From Mycolicibacterium sediminis (GTDB lineage: Bacteria > Actinomycetota > Actinomycetes > Mycobacteriales > Mycobacteriaceae), in contig NZ_AP022588.1 in assembly GCF_010731735.1 (NCBI RefSeq), positions 682,001 through 746,000 on the forward strand: a stretch of 64,000 nt of DNA. The letters are read 5' to 3'. How positions within the stretch are numbered: position 1 is the stretch's first letter; every line of letters begins with the position of its first letter. This document shows positions 24,868 through 35,277 of this stretch, piece by piece. Both the position numbers and the translations under genes were made by a program. The notes under the pieces were generated by a model. The model worked only from the letters and a program-made list of their open reading frames with translations. It did not search any database and was not told where the DNA came from.

Positions 24868-26192
24868 CCGCGACCACCCGAACCGACAACCCGCTGGCCG
24901 AGTTGATCGCCCGACACAAGGCCGGTGCGGCCGTCGGCATCTACTCGGTGTGCTCCGCACATCCCACGGTGGTCCGCGCCGCGATCGCGCAGGCCGCGTC
25001 CGACGGCGGCCACGTGCTGATCGAGGCGACGTCGAACCAGGTCGACCAGTTCGGTGGCTATACCGGCATGCGGCCCAGGGACTTCCGCGACCTCGTCCTC
25101 GGCATCGCCGACGACGAGGGCTTCCCCCGGGACCGGGTGATCCTCGGCGGCGACCACCTCGGCCCCAACCGGTGGCAGGGCCAGCCCGCCGACGCGGCGA
25201 TGGCCAACGCCGACGTGCTCATCGCCGCCTACGTCGAGGCCGGCTATACCAAGATTCACCTGGACTGCAGCATGTCGTGCGCCGACGACCCATCGACCCT
25301 GTCCGACGAGGTGGTCGCCGGTCGCAGCGCACGTCTGCTGCGGATCGCCGAGGACACCGCCGAGCGTTCCGGTGCGATCCGACCCGTCTACGTCATCGGC
25401 ACCGAGGTGCCCGTGCCCGGTGGCGCCCACGACACACTCGACGCACTCACTCCCACGCCGGCGGGCCGGGCCAGGGCGACGATCGCCGCCCACCGGTCGG
25501 CGTTCGCCGCAGCCGGTCTCGACGACGTGTGGCCGCGGGTCATGGCGCTCGTCGTGCAGCCGGGCGTCGAGTTCGACCACCTCAACGTGTTCGACTACGA
25601 CCGCACCGCCACGGTCGAATTGCGCGACGTGCTGGACGACGAGGAGCACCTGGTCTTCGAGGCGCACTCGACCGACTACCAGCGCCCCGACCAGTTGCGG
25701 GAACTCGTCGAGGACCACTGGGCCATCCTCAAGGTGGGCCCCGGCCTCACGTTCGCGATGCGGGAGGCGCTGTTCTCCCTCGCCCGGATCGAGACAGAAC
25801 TGGTGGCACGGCCGTCGCGGTCGAACCTCATCGAGGTCATCGAACGGCGGATGCTCGCCGAGCCCGGGTACTGGCAGGACTACTACCACGGCGATCCGCT
25901 CGCGCAGCGGACCGCGCGACGCTACAGCTACAGCGACCGCCTGAGGTACTACTGGCCCGATCCCGAGATCGACGCGGCGCGAGCGACGTTGCTGGACAAC
26001 CTCGGTCGGGTCGGCATCCCGCTCCCCCTCGTCAGCCAGTTCCTCCCGGACCAGTACGAGCGGATCCGGGCCGGGCGGTTGGACCCCGCGCCGGAGGCGC
26101 TCGTGATCGACCGCGTCCGCGACGCCCTGCGCCCCTACGCCCGAGCCTGCCGCACCAGCACCGACGACCTCACCAATGGAGCCACGACGTGA
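24864..26192 (+). CDS. GatZ/KbaZ-like aldolase partner subunit
   Basis: The 442-residue protein matches the GatZ/KbaZ family (D-tagatose-1,6-bisphosphate aldolase non-catalytic subunit): [16 protein letters not shown] at residue 25, [18 protein letters not shown] near 52, [16 protein letters not shown] near 92, [15 protein letters not shown] near 127, [13 protein letters not shown] near 178 and FEAHSTDYQ near 265. These proteins stabilise or enhance the class II aldolase. ATG 24864 overlaps the aldolase stop (ATGA), indicating coupled translation and a 1:1 complex. Confidence 0.87.
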   Translation: MTATTRTDNPLAELIARHKAGAAVGIYSVCSAHPTVVRAAIAQAASDGGHVLIEATSNQVDQFGGYTGMRPRDFRDLVLGIADDEGFPRDRVILGGDHLGPNRWQGQPADAAMANADVLIAAYVEAGYTKIHLDCSMSCADDPSTLSDEVVAGRSARLLRIAEDTAERSGAIRPVYVIGTEVPVPGGAHDTLDALTPTPAGRARATIAAHRSAFAAAGLDDVWPRVMALVVQPGVEFDHLNVFDYDRTATVELRDVLDDEEHLVFEAHSTDYQRPDQLRELVEDHWAILKVGPGLTFAMREALFSLARIETELVARPSRSNLIEVIERRMLAEPGYWQDYYHGDPLAQRTARRYSYSDRLRYYWPDPEIDAARATLLDNLGRVGIPLPLVSQFLPDQYERIRAGRLDPAPEALVIDRVRDALRPYARACRTSTDDLTNGATT

Positions 26193-27328
26193 CGACCACA
26201 CCGCAGTCCACCGCCACCGACGTCCCCGCCCAGGAGGACGGCGGCGCGACGATCCTCGAGATCGGGCAGCAACCCGACGCGTGGCGCGAGGTCGCGACGT
26301 CCATTGATCCACGCGCCGAGGGCTTCCTGCGCGACGTCACCGCCCACGCGGATCTACGGGTCATCCTGACCGGTGCGGGCAGCTCGGCCTTCGCGGGCGA
26401 GATCGTCGCGCCTGCCCTGCGGCACCACCTCGGGCGTCGCGTCGAGGCCATCGCGACCACCAGCATCGTCGCGAGCCCCCGCGACCACCTCGAGCCCCGC
26501 ACGCCGACGCTGCTCGTCTCCTTCGGGCGATCGGGAAACAGCCCCGAGAGCCTGGCGACCACCGCGCTCGCCGACGAGATCGTCGACGACGTCTGGCATC
26601 TCGTCCTCACCTGCGACGAGAACGGGACGCTGGCACGCGCGCACGCCGATCGACCCGACTCGCTAGTGGTCCTGATGCCCGAGCGCACCAACGACACCGG
26701 CTTCGCGATGACCTCGAGCCTCACGTCGATGATGCTGTCCTGCCTGCTGCTGCTGGGCCCGGCGACCCGGGACGACGCGGAGACCCTGGCCCGCGCCGCG
26801 CAGCACGTGATCGAGCTGCAGCCCGAGATCCGTGCGTTGGCCGGGGCCAAGAAGCAGCGGTTCGTGTACCTGGGTGCGGGTCCGTTCGAGGGTCTGGCAC
26901 GCGAATCCGCCTTGAAGCTGCTGGAATTGACCGCGGGTGAGGTCGTCACCTACTTCGACTCGCCGCTGGGCTTCCGGCACGGCCCCAAGTCGGTGCTCGA
27001 CTCCGACACCCTCGTCCTCGTCTACGTGTCGACCGACGAGTACACCCGCCGCTACGACCTCGACATCATCGCCGAGATCCGCGCCCAGCTCGGACCCGAC
27101 AGCGTCACGGTGATCAGCGCCGAACCGCTCGACGACGCCATCGTGCTGCCGGGGCTGTCCGGTCTCGGCGACTCCTCGGTCGCCCTGGCGTACCTGGTGT
27201 TCGCGCAGTATCTGGCGTTGTTCACTTCGCTCGAGCACGGCAAGACCCCGGACAATCCGTTCCCGTCCGGCGAGGTGAGCCGCGTCGTCAAGGGCGTGAC
27301 CATCCACCCGATGACCACGGGGCGGTGA
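26189..27328 (+). CDS. SIS-domain sugar-phosphate isomerase/deaminase (AgaS-like)
   Basis: The 379-residue protein has two SIS domains, the GlmS-isomerase fold. Domain one carries [12 protein letters not shown] near residue 60 and [11 protein letters not shown] near 110; domain two carries [26 protein letters not shown] near 230 and [14 protein letters not shown]. This layout is that of AgaS, which deaminates and isomerises galactosamine-6-phosphate to tagatose-6-phosphate. It starts at GTG 26189, overlapping the upstream stop by 4 bp. The product tagatose-6-phosphate would feed the aldolase after a second phosphorylation. Substrate preference is inferred. Confidence 0.83.
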   Translation: MTTTPQSTATDVPAQEDGGATILEIGQQPDAWREVATSIDPRAEGFLRDVTAHADLRVILTGAGSSAFAGEIVAPALRHHLGRRVEAIATTSIVASPRDHLEPRTPTLLVSFGRSGNSPESLATTALADEIVDDVWHLVLTCDENGTLARAHADRPDSLVVLMPERTNDTGFAMTSSLTSMMLSCLLLLGPATRDDAETLARAAQHVIELQPEIRALAGAKKQRFVYLGAGPFEGLARESALKLLELTAGEVVTYFDSPLGFRHGPKSVLDSDTLVLVYVSTDEYTRRYDLDIIAEIRAQLGPDSVTVISAEPLDDAIVLPGLSGLGDSSVALAYLVFAQYLALFTSLEHGKTPDNPFPSGEVSRVVKGVTIHPMTTGR

Positions 27329-27334
27329 TCGACC

Positions 27335-28333
27335 ATGGCCCGGTATCTCGGCGTTGACGGCGGCGGCTCCAAGACGGCGTTCGCGCTCATCGACTCCGAC
27401 GGCGTCGTCCTGGCCCGCGCGACGGGCGCGAGTTCGTACTACTTCAACGCCAGCTTCGCGATCGTCGAAGGCGTTCTGCGCGAGGGGATCACCGAGGTGT
27501 GCGCCTCCGCGGGCATCGACGCGAGCGCCATCGACGCCGCGTTCTTCGGGATGCCCGGCTACGGCGAGGCCAGCCGCGACGTCGCCGAACTCGACGCGAT
27601 GCCCGGACGCGCCCTCGGACATGACCGTTACAGCTGCGACAACGACATGGTCTGCGGTTGGGCGGGATCGCTAGCCGGCGAGGACGGCATCAACGTCATC
27701 AGCGGCACCGGTTCCATGACCTACGGCGAGCGACTCGGCACCGGACACCGCGTGGGCGGCTGGGGCGAGCTGTTCGGCGACGAGGGCTCGGCGTACTGGA
27801 TCGCCACCCGCGGCCTGAACGCGTTCAGCCGGATGAGCGACGGCCGGCTGCCCCGCGGGCCGCTGCACGCCCTGCTCGCCGAGCGGCTCGGAATCGGGAG
27901 CGATCTGGACGCCGTCGGCCTGGTCATCGAGACGTGGGGCGGCAACCGCGGCAAGATCGCCGCGCTGGCGACCACGGTGTGCGAGGCTGCGCAGCAGGGC
28001 GATTCGGAGTCTCGGACCATCCTGTCCGAGGCCGTCGACGAGTTGGCGACGCTGATCGAGACCACCCGCGTCCTCGTCGGCTTCGGCGATCACGACGTCG
28101 TGCCGGTGTCCTACTCGGGCGGCATGTTCACCAACGACGACTACCTCGACCTGTTCCGGGCCGCCCTGCAGCGGCTGCCCGCGAAGTACGACCTCCGGCT
28201 CCCCGTGCTCGACCCAGCGCTCGGCGCCGCCGTCTACGCCGCGAAGCACTCCGGCCAGCCGTTGAACCCCGATGCACTGCAGCGTCTTTCCACCACCCAC
28301 ACATCCACCGACGAGGCGAGCACCCATGACTGA
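27335..28333 (+). CDS. BadF/BadG/BcrA-type sugar kinase (N-acetylhexosamine kinase-like)
   Basis: The 332-residue ASKHA-fold kinase belongs to the BadF/BadG/BcrA/BcrD family, which includes N-acetylglucosamine and N-acetylgalactosamine kinases. Motifs are YLGVDGGGSKTAFALID near residue 4 (phosphate 1), FFGMPGYGEAS near 70, VISGTGSMTYGE near 119 and RVGGWGELFGDEGSAYWI near 135. It would phosphorylate an imported amino sugar with ATP at the 6-position, giving the substrate for the SIS protein. It is 6 bp downstream of the SIS gene and overlaps the transporter gene by 8 bp. Confidence 0.83.
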   Translation: MARYLGVDGGGSKTAFALIDSDGVVLARATGASSYYFNASFAIVEGVLREGITEVCASAGIDASAIDAAFFGMPGYGEASRDVAELDAMPGRALGHDRYSCDNDMVCGWAGSLAGEDGINVISGTGSMTYGERLGTGHRVGGWGELFGDEGSAYWIATRGLNAFSRMSDGRLPRGPLHALLAERLGIGSDLDAVGLVIETWGGNRGKIAALATTVCEAAQQGDSESRTILSEAVDELATLIETTRVLVGFGDHDVVPVSYSGGMFTNDDYLDLFRAALQRLPAKYDLRLPVLDPALGAAVYAAKHSGQPLNPDALQRLSTTHTSTDEASTHD

Positions 28334-29261
28334 ACCGTCTGCCAATCCGCGCACGCGCAGCTGGATCTTCTACGCCGCACTGCTCATCCTGTTCTGGGGT
28401 GTGTGGGGGGCCTTCTCCGCGCTGCCGGCGACCAGGTACGGCTACCCGGACGAGATGATCTACTGCATCTGGGCGCTGACCATGATCATCCCTGCGGCGG
28501 TCGCGCTTCGCGGAGCGACGTTCGACCGGCGGCCCGCGGCCACCATCTACGGCCTGCTCATCGGGTTGACGGGCGCAGGCGGTCAGCTCCTGCTGTTCCA
28601 GGCGCTCACCATGGGACCGGCCTACCTGATCTTCCCGATCGTCTCGATCTCACCGGCCATCACGGTGATCATGGCGATGGTGCTGCTGCGGGAACGCGTC
28701 ACGCCCCTGGCCGCCGTCGGCCTGGTGGCGGCCCTCGCCGCCATCGTGCTGTTCAGCGTGACCAGTGCCGCCGACGACGTCTCGACCGGTCCGTGGTTGC
28801 CGCTCGCGATCGGCATCTGCATCGCCTGGGGCGTGCAGGCGTACTTCATGCGCAAGACCGCCACCATCGGCGTCAACGAGGCCACCACGTTCGGCTGGAT
28901 GGCGATCAGCGCACTCATCCTGATCCCCTTCGCCGTGCTGTCGATGGGCGGCATCCCCACCGGCTTCCCCTGGCAGGCGCCGGTGTTGACGGCCGGCACG
29001 CAGATCCTCAACGCCGTCGGCGCGCTGTTCCTGGTCATGGCGTTCAGCCGGGGCAAGGCCAGCATCGTCGCGCCCACCACCAACGCCCTGGCGCCCGCGC
29101 TCACCATCGTGGTGTCGCTCATCGCCTACCAGACGCTGCCCACCCCCTACGGCGCCGTGGGCATCGTGCTGGCGCTGGTCGGATCGACGCTGATGGTCTA
29201 CAGCGACGAGAAGCGCGGCGAGGCACCGACTCCCGCCGTCCTCGAGCGGTCGGAATCATGA
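28326..29261 (+). CDS. EamA/DMT-superfamily transporter
   Basis: The 311-residue protein has about ten transmembrane helices in two EamA repeats. Recognisable stretches are FYAALLILFWGVWGAFSALPATRYGYPDEMIYCIW at the start and APTTNALAPALTIVVSLIAYQTLPTPYGAVGIVLALVGSTLMVY at the end. DMT transporters export or import metabolites such as sugars, amino acids and nucleotide sugars. ATG 28326 lies inside the kinase gene end, and the stop overlaps the next start (ATGA). A second transporter in an operon that already has an ABC importer suggests it may export a by-product or take up the free sugar. Confidence 0.8.
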   Translation: MTEPSANPRTRSWIFYAALLILFWGVWGAFSALPATRYGYPDEMIYCIWALTMIIPAAVALRGATFDRRPAATIYGLLIGLTGAGGQLLLFQALTMGPAYLIFPIVSISPAITVIMAMVLLRERVTPLAAVGLVAALAAIVLFSVTSAADDVSTGPWLPLAIGICIAWGVQAYFMRKTATIGVNEATTFGWMAISALILIPFAVLSMGGIPTGFPWQAPVLTAGTQILNAVGALFLVMAFSRGKASIVAPTTNALAPALTIVVSLIAYQTLPTPYGAVGIVLALVGSTLMVYSDEKRGEAPTPAVLERSES

Positions 29262-30571
29262 AGCCGTCGATCGTCATCATCGGCGCCGGCAGCGTCGAGT
29301 TCACCCGCGAACTGCTGGGTGACGTCCTGACGTTCCCCGAGCTGCGCTCGGTTCGGATCGTGCTGCACGACATCGACGCCGAGCGACTGGAGACCGCCGA
29401 GACGATCGCCCGCGCCACCGCGCGGGCAGCGGGCGCCGAGCCCGAGATCGTCGTGGCGGCGGACCGCAGGCGGGCCCTGGAGGGTGCCGACTACGTCATC
29501 AACGTCATCCAGGTCGGCATGCATGAGGCCACCGTCCGCGACTTCGACGTACCCGAGTCGTTCGGCGTGCACCAGACGATCGGCGACACCATCGGCATCG
29601 GCGGCATCTTCCGCGGGCTGCGCACCTTCCCAGTGCTGGCCGGCATCGCCCGCGACATGCTCGAGGTCTGCCCCGACGCGTGGCTGCTGAACTACACCAA
29701 TCCCATGGCGATGAACGTGACCTATCTGCACCAGATCGCGCCCACGCTGAAGGTCCTCGGCCTGTGCCACTCGGTGTACTGGACGATGGTCGGCCTCTGC
29801 GAGTTGATCGACGTGCCGTTCGACGAGGTCTCGTACTGGTCGGCGGGGGTCAACCACCAGGCCTGGGTGCTGCGGTGGGAGCGCGGCGGTCAGGACCTCT
29901 ACCCCCTGCTCGATCAGCGCATCGCCGCCGACCCCGAACTGCGCCGTCGCGTCCGCGTCGACATGTACCGGCGGCTGGGGTACTACCCCACCGAGACCAG
30001 CGAGCACTCGAGCGAGTACGTCCCGTGGTACCTGCGCCATCCCGGCGAGGTCGACCGGCTGCGGCTCGACGTCGGCGCCTACGTCGGGATCAGCGAGGCG
30101 AACCTCGCCGAGTACGCCCGCGTCCGCCAGCAATTGGCGAGTACCGACGTCCTCGAGATCGACACCAGCTCGACCGAGTACGCCCCGCAGGTGATCCATT
30201 CGCTGGAGACCGGGACCACGCGGGTGATCTCCGCCAACGTCGCCAACGACGGACTGATCACCAATCTGCCCACCGGTCTGGCCGTCGAGGTGCCCACCGT
30301 GCTCGACGCGCTCGGCGCCCATCCGATCCGGGTGGGTGACCTGCCACCGCAGTGCGCGGCACTCAACCGCAACTTCCTCGGCCCCGTCGAACTCGCGGTC
30401 CGCGCCGCCGTCGACGGCGACCCGCGGCTTGTGCGAGCCGCGGCGATGGTCGACCCGAACACGGCGGCCAGCCTCACCGTCGACCAGATCTGGCAGCTGT
30501 GCGACGACCTCACGGCCGCGCACGGCGACCTCCTGCCAGAGGCGCTCCGAACCTCGCTCGCCCCGTCCTGA
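29258..30571 (+). CDS. GH4-family NAD-dependent glycosidase (alpha-galactosidase-like)
   Basis: The 437-residue protein belongs to glycoside hydrolase family 4, which uses NAD and Mn(II) in an oxidation-elimination mechanism. Motifs are the N-terminal Rossmann IVIIGAGSVEFTRELLGD, INVIQVGM, the WLLNYTNPMAMN substrate loop near 140, the metal Cys/His in LGLCHSVYW near 163 and SAGVNHQAWVLRWE near 192. This pattern resembles MelA-type alpha-galactosidases rather than LplD or CelF types. Being cytoplasmic, it would cut an imported alpha-galactoside or alpha-galactosaminide. It overlaps the transporter stop by 4 bp and precedes the ABC genes by 40 bp. Confidence 0.82.
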   Translation: MKPSIVIIGAGSVEFTRELLGDVLTFPELRSVRIVLHDIDAERLETAETIARATARAAGAEPEIVVAADRRRALEGADYVINVIQVGMHEATVRDFDVPESFGVHQTIGDTIGIGGIFRGLRTFPVLAGIARDMLEVCPDAWLLNYTNPMAMNVTYLHQIAPTLKVLGLCHSVYWTMVGLCELIDVPFDEVSYWSAGVNHQAWVLRWERGGQDLYPLLDQRIAADPELRRRVRVDMYRRLGYYPTETSEHSSEYVPWYLRHPGEVDRLRLDVGAYVGISEANLAEYARVRQQLASTDVLEIDTSSTEYAPQVIHSLETGTTRVISANVANDGLITNLPTGLAVEVPTVLDALGAHPIRVGDLPPQCAALNRNFLGPVELAVRAAVDGDPRLVRAAAMVDPNTAASLTVDQIWQLCDDLTAAHGDLLPEALRTSLAPS

Positions 30572-30611
30572 TCCCCGTCCGCAGCGCCGCCCATCCAAGG
30601 AGAGTTCACAC

Positions 30612-31895
30612 GTGATCCGTCAACGACTCTGCATCGCATTGGCCGCCGTCCTCGCCCTCGTGTTGGCCGCGTGCGGCGGCGGCGGCGACTCGTCGTCGTC
30701 CGGCCCCACCGAGATCGCCGTGTGGCACGGCTACCAGGACACCGAGGGCGACGTCTTCAAGGGCCTGGTCGACCAGTACAACCGGGAGCACCCGGACGTG
30801 AAGGTGTCCGAGCTGTACTCGAAGAACGACCTGGTGCTGCAGAAGGTGCTGACCGCGGTCCGCGGCGGCAGCGCACCGGACGTGGCCTACATGTTCGGCT
30901 CGTGGTCGCCGAACATCGCGAAGATCCCCGCGGTGGTCGACATGGCCGACGAGGTGTCGCAGCCCGACTGGAAGTGGGACGACTTCTATCAGGCCGAGCG
31001 CGACGCCGCGACGGTCGACGGCAAGGTGGTCGGCGTACCCGCCCTCGTCGACAACCTCGCGATCGTCTACAACGAGAAGCTCTTCGCCGACGCGGGAGTG
31101 GCTCCCCCGACGCCGAATTGGACGTGGGACGACTTCCGCGCGGCCGCCGCCAAGCTGACCGACCCCTCCAAGGGTCAGTACGGCTGGCTCATTCCCGCCG
31201 ACGCCAGCGAGGACACCGTCTGGCACTACCTGCCGATGCTGTGGGAGGCCGGTGGCGACATCCTGAACTCGGACGACACCAAGGCTGCGTTCAACTCCGA
31301 GGCCGGGGTGAAGGCGCTCACCACGCTGCAGCAGATGGCGGTCACCGACAAGTCGCTCTACCTGGACACCACCAACGAGAACGGCCCGAAGCTGATGAAC
31401 AGCGGCAAGGTGGCCATGTTGATCACCGGCCCATGGGATCTCAGCTCGCTGACCGACATCCCCTACGGCGTGCAGGTCATGCCCACCTATGCCGGATCCG
31501 ACGGCGGGCACCAGACGATCTCCGGCCCGGACAACTGGGTGGTGTTCGACAACGGCGACGCGAAGAAGAAGGCGTCGGTCGACTTCGTCAAGTGGCTGAC
31601 GGCGCCCGAGCAGGTCAAGGCGTTCTCGCTCGGCACCGGCGACCTGCCGACCCGCACGTCGATCGGGCAGGACCCCGCGGTGCTGACCCAGCTCAACGAG
31701 ACCCTCCCGGGGACATCGGCATTCGTCGAGAACCTGTCGAACGTCGAGAAGGTCCGGCCGACCGTCGAGCAGTACCCGGACATCTCGGAGGCACTGGGCC
31801 AGGCGATCATGTCCGTGCTGCTGGGCAAGGCGCAGCCTGCGGACGCGTTGAACACCGCGGCGCAGGCGACGGACGACGCCCTGGCCGGGCGGTAA
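30612..31895 (+). CDS. ABC sugar-binding lipoprotein
   Basis: The 427-residue extracellular solute-binding protein of the carbohydrate ABC (CUT1) family starts with a lipoprotein signal peptide ending in the lipobox LAAC near residue 21. Its mature part begins GGGGDSS and continues with EIAVWHGYQDTEGDV. The CUT1 fold is marked by FEAMNNGKVAM-like KLMNSGKVAMLITGPWD near 265 and GPDNWVVFDNGD near 305. GTG 30612 has AAGGAGAG 7 nt upstream, a strong site consistent with higher expression than the preceding genes. It captures the sugar for the permeases that follow. Confidence 0.9.
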   Translation: MIRQRLCIALAAVLALVLAACGGGGDSSSSGPTEIAVWHGYQDTEGDVFKGLVDQYNREHPDVKVSELYSKNDLVLQKVLTAVRGGSAPDVAYMFGSWSPNIAKIPAVVDMADEVSQPDWKWDDFYQAERDAATVDGKVVGVPALVDNLAIVYNEKLFADAGVAPPTPNWTWDDFRAAAAKLTDPSKGQYGWLIPADASEDTVWHYLPMLWEAGGDILNSDDTKAAFNSEAGVKALTTLQQMAVTDKSLYLDTTNENGPKLMNSGKVAMLITGPWDLSSLTDIPYGVQVMPTYAGSDGGHQTISGPDNWVVFDNGDAKKKASVDFVKWLTAPEQVKAFSLGTGDLPTRTSIGQDPAVLTQLNETLPGTSAFVENLSNVEKVRPTVEQYPDISEALGQAIMSVLLGKAQPADALNTAAQATDDALAGR

Positions 31896-31899
31896 CCCT

Positions 31900-32793
31900 G
31901 TGCCCTCCCTGCTCCGCCGCGTCGGCCGCTCGGAGACGGCTAACGGGTGGGCGCTGATCAGCCCGGCCATGGTGCTGATCGGCGTCTTCGGCCTACTGCC
32001 GGTGCTGATGTCGTTCCAGCTGTCGTTCCAGCAGTCCGACCTGCTGACCCCGCGGACCCCGTGGGTGGGACTCGACAACTACCGCAAGCTCGCCGAGGAT
32101 CCGGTGTTCGTCGAGTCCATCGGCCACACCATCGTCTACACCGCGCTGTTCGTGCCCGGCACGATGATCGTCGGCCTGCTGGTGGCCGCCGCGATGAACC
32201 GGTCGGTGCGCTTCATCTCGGTGTACCGCACCGCCGCCTACATCACGATGGCCGTCTCGACGATCTCGCAGGGCATCATCTTTCTGTGGTTGACCGACCG
32301 TGACTACGGCCTGGTGAACGCGGCACTCAACGCGGTCGGCGTCCCGTCGCAGGGCTTCCTCGCCTCGCCGTCGCAGGCGCTGCTCGTCATCGTCGCGATG
32401 ACGATCTGGGGGTGGACCGGCTTCTCGGTGATCGTGTATCTCGCTGCGCTGCAAGGTGTTCCCGAGGAGCTGCACGAGGCCGCTGCGATCGACGGCGCCA
32501 GCGCGTTCACCCGCTTCCGCACCATCACCGTGCCGCTGCTCGGTCCGGCCAACCTCTTCCTGGTGGTCTGGCTGACGATCAACGCGCTGCAACTGTTCGA
32601 CGAGGTGTACGCCACCACCCGTGGCGGGCCGCTGCGGGCGACGACGGTGATCGTCTACTACCTGTGGGACCGCGCGTTCGTGCACTTCGACGCCGGCTAC
32701 GCCGCGGCGATGGCGTACGCGCTGTTCGTCGTCATCCTGATCATCACCGCGGTGCAGTTCCGCGTCGCCCGTCGATTCGTGCACTACTCGTGA
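31900..32793 (+). CDS. ABC sugar transporter permease (MalF/UgpA-like)
   Basis: The 297-residue inner-membrane permease has six transmembrane helices and the EAA loop EELHEAAAIDGASAFTRFRTITVPLL near residue 186, which contacts the ATPase. It starts at GTG 31900, 4 bp after the binding-protein stop. It forms a heterodimer with the next permease in a CUT1 importer. Confidence 0.9.
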   Translation: MPSLLRRVGRSETANGWALISPAMVLIGVFGLLPVLMSFQLSFQQSDLLTPRTPWVGLDNYRKLAEDPVFVESIGHTIVYTALFVPGTMIVGLLVAAAMNRSVRFISVYRTAAYITMAVSTISQGIIFLWLTDRDYGLVNAALNAVGVPSQGFLASPSQALLVIVAMTIWGWTGFSVIVYLAALQGVPEELHEAAAIDGASAFTRFRTITVPLLGPANLFLVVWLTINALQLFDEVYATTRGGPLRATTVIVYYLWDRAFVHFDAGYAAAMAYALFVVILIITAVQFRVARRFVHYS

Positions 32794-33710
32794 CGACGCA
32801 GCGGTTGACCGCCGACGTCCCCGCATCGACCGACCCGGGCCCACCCCCACCGCGACCGAGACGCCGGCGGACGTGGCGCCTGCCGTTCAGTCCGTGGCAC
32901 CTGGTGCTGATCCCGACCTCGTTCCTGCTGATCGTCCCGCTGCTGTGGATGCTGATCACCTCGCTGGAGACCGAGTCGGAGACCAACCGCTTCCCGCCCG
33001 TACTCGTCCCGGAGACACCGCGTTTCGAGAACTACGCGGAGGCCTGGGCGGCCGCGCCGTTCGGTCACTTCTTCCTCAACAGCGCGCTGGTCACCCTGGT
33101 CGTCCTGGCGAGCAACCTCGTCGTCTGCAGCCTCGCCGGTTACGCCTTCGCCCGCATCCGCTTCCTCGGGCGCGGCGCACTCTTCGTGACGCTGATGGCG
33201 ACGCTGATGGTGCCGTTCCAGGTCACGATGATCCCGGTGTTCCTCATCGTGAAGTGGTTCGGCGACAACGTGTGGGCCGGACTCGGGATCGATCACATCG
33301 GTGCGCTGATGCTGCCGAACCTCGCGACCGCGTTCGGGATCTTCTTCCTGCGCCAGTTCTTCATGACGGTGCCCGTCGAACTCGAGGAGGCCGCGCGTGT
33401 CGACGGCACGTCACGGCTGGGCGTGCTGTTCAAGATGGTGTTGCCGCTGTCGCTGCCGGCGTTGTCCACGCTGGCCGCGCTGACGGTGCTCACCTCGTGG
33501 AACGACTTCCTGTGGCCGCTCATCGTGATCACGTCGCAGGACCAGATGACGATCCCGTTGGGCCTGAGCTACTTCCAGGGCGCGCACCACGTCAGGTGGC
33601 CGCTGCTGATGGCGGCCAACGTGATGAGCCTGCTGCCGATGCTGCTCGTGTTCATCGGGGCGCAGCGGTACTTCGTGCAATCGGTCGCCAGTACGGGCAT
33701 CAAGGGTTGA
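32790..33710 (+). CDS. ABC sugar transporter permease (MalG/UgpE-like)
   Basis: The 306-residue permease has a Pro/Arg-rich cytoplasmic N terminus of about 30 residues, six transmembrane helices and an EAA loop (VELEEAARVDGTSRLGVLFKMVLPL near residue 194). GTG 32790 overlaps the previous stop by 4 bp. Together with the upstream permease it forms the membrane channel of the importer. Confidence 0.9.
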   Translation: MTTQRLTADVPASTDPGPPPPRPRRRRTWRLPFSPWHLVLIPTSFLLIVPLLWMLITSLETESETNRFPPVLVPETPRFENYAEAWAAAPFGHFFLNSALVTLVVLASNLVVCSLAGYAFARIRFLGRGALFVTLMATLMVPFQVTMIPVFLIVKWFGDNVWAGLGIDHIGALMLPNLATAFGIFFLRQFFMTVPVELEEAARVDGTSRLGVLFKMVLPLSLPALSTLAALTVLTSWNDFLWPLIVITSQDQMTIPLGLSYFQGAHHVRWPLLMAANVMSLLPMLLVFIGAQRYFVQSVASTGIKG

Positions 33711-33722
33711 GAGGGTAGGACG

Positions 33723-34799
<1,077 letters not shown>

Positions 34800-35277
34800 A
34801 TATATGGCCTAAGCAAACAAGTGACGGCCACTGGCTCGACCGCCCATGCGGCTTAGTAGCCGTAGCGAAGAAGCTCGGCGTTGGTGATGAGGCGCTCGTG
34901 CTTGGCCGGGAACTCCCGGCTCCGCATCGGATGCCGAAGGTATGACCAGGCAATACGCGTCATTCTCGAGCGGTTGAGTGGGCTGTTCGTCACGGTGTTC
35001 GCTCCTGGGTCGATCCGGTTGCACCGTGGGGTCACACTTGCTGTACGAACCCCGCAGGACCATTAGACACCTGTGACATGGCTAACACCAAACGGCACGC
35101 CGAAACAAAAGTCGGATGTTTTTTAAGTGACTGGTGTTACTTGTGTGACTCGAATCGGCCACTATCCGGCGGCAACCCCGGCCCGCTCGCACCGACAGTG
35201 ACGCCGTGGTCGTCACCGTGCGGCGGTCACGACCGTGGCTGCCAGCTCGCCGCAGCCGACTGCGCGCAGCCTGATTC
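34800..35277. other. AT-richer interval after the ABC operon containing a small ORF
   Basis: This 478-bp interval has lower GC than its surroundings, especially 35060-35150. It contains the small minus-strand ORF at 34853-34993 and an 8-bp inverted repeat (TAACACCA 35083-35090 with TGGTGTTA 35132-35139) separated by 41 nt. The latter may flank a regulatory element. No other gene is seen. Confidence 0.4.
34853..34993 (-). CDS. Small 46-residue basic protein, unknown
   Basis: A 46-codon ORF begins at GTG 34993 with AGGAG 8 nt upstream. It ends at TAA 34853, an uncommon stop choice in this window. The product is basic (about nine Arg/Lys), carries the segment AWSYLRHPMRSREFPAKHERL and ends with NAELLRYGY. 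No family is recognised, and no signal peptide or membrane helix is seen. The strong ribosome-binding site and ordered amino-acid composition are the reasons to call it. Its upstream promoter would lie near 35000-35100. Confidence 0.5.
   Translation of the reverse strand: MTNSPLNRSRMTRIAWSYLRHPMRSREFPAKHERLITNAELLRYGY

Noticed and set aside
34800..35277. Possible small RNA or riboswitch in the AT-rich interval
   Set aside because: Only one 8-bp inverted repeat with a 41-nt spacer is visible and no known riboswitch core or terminator follows it.
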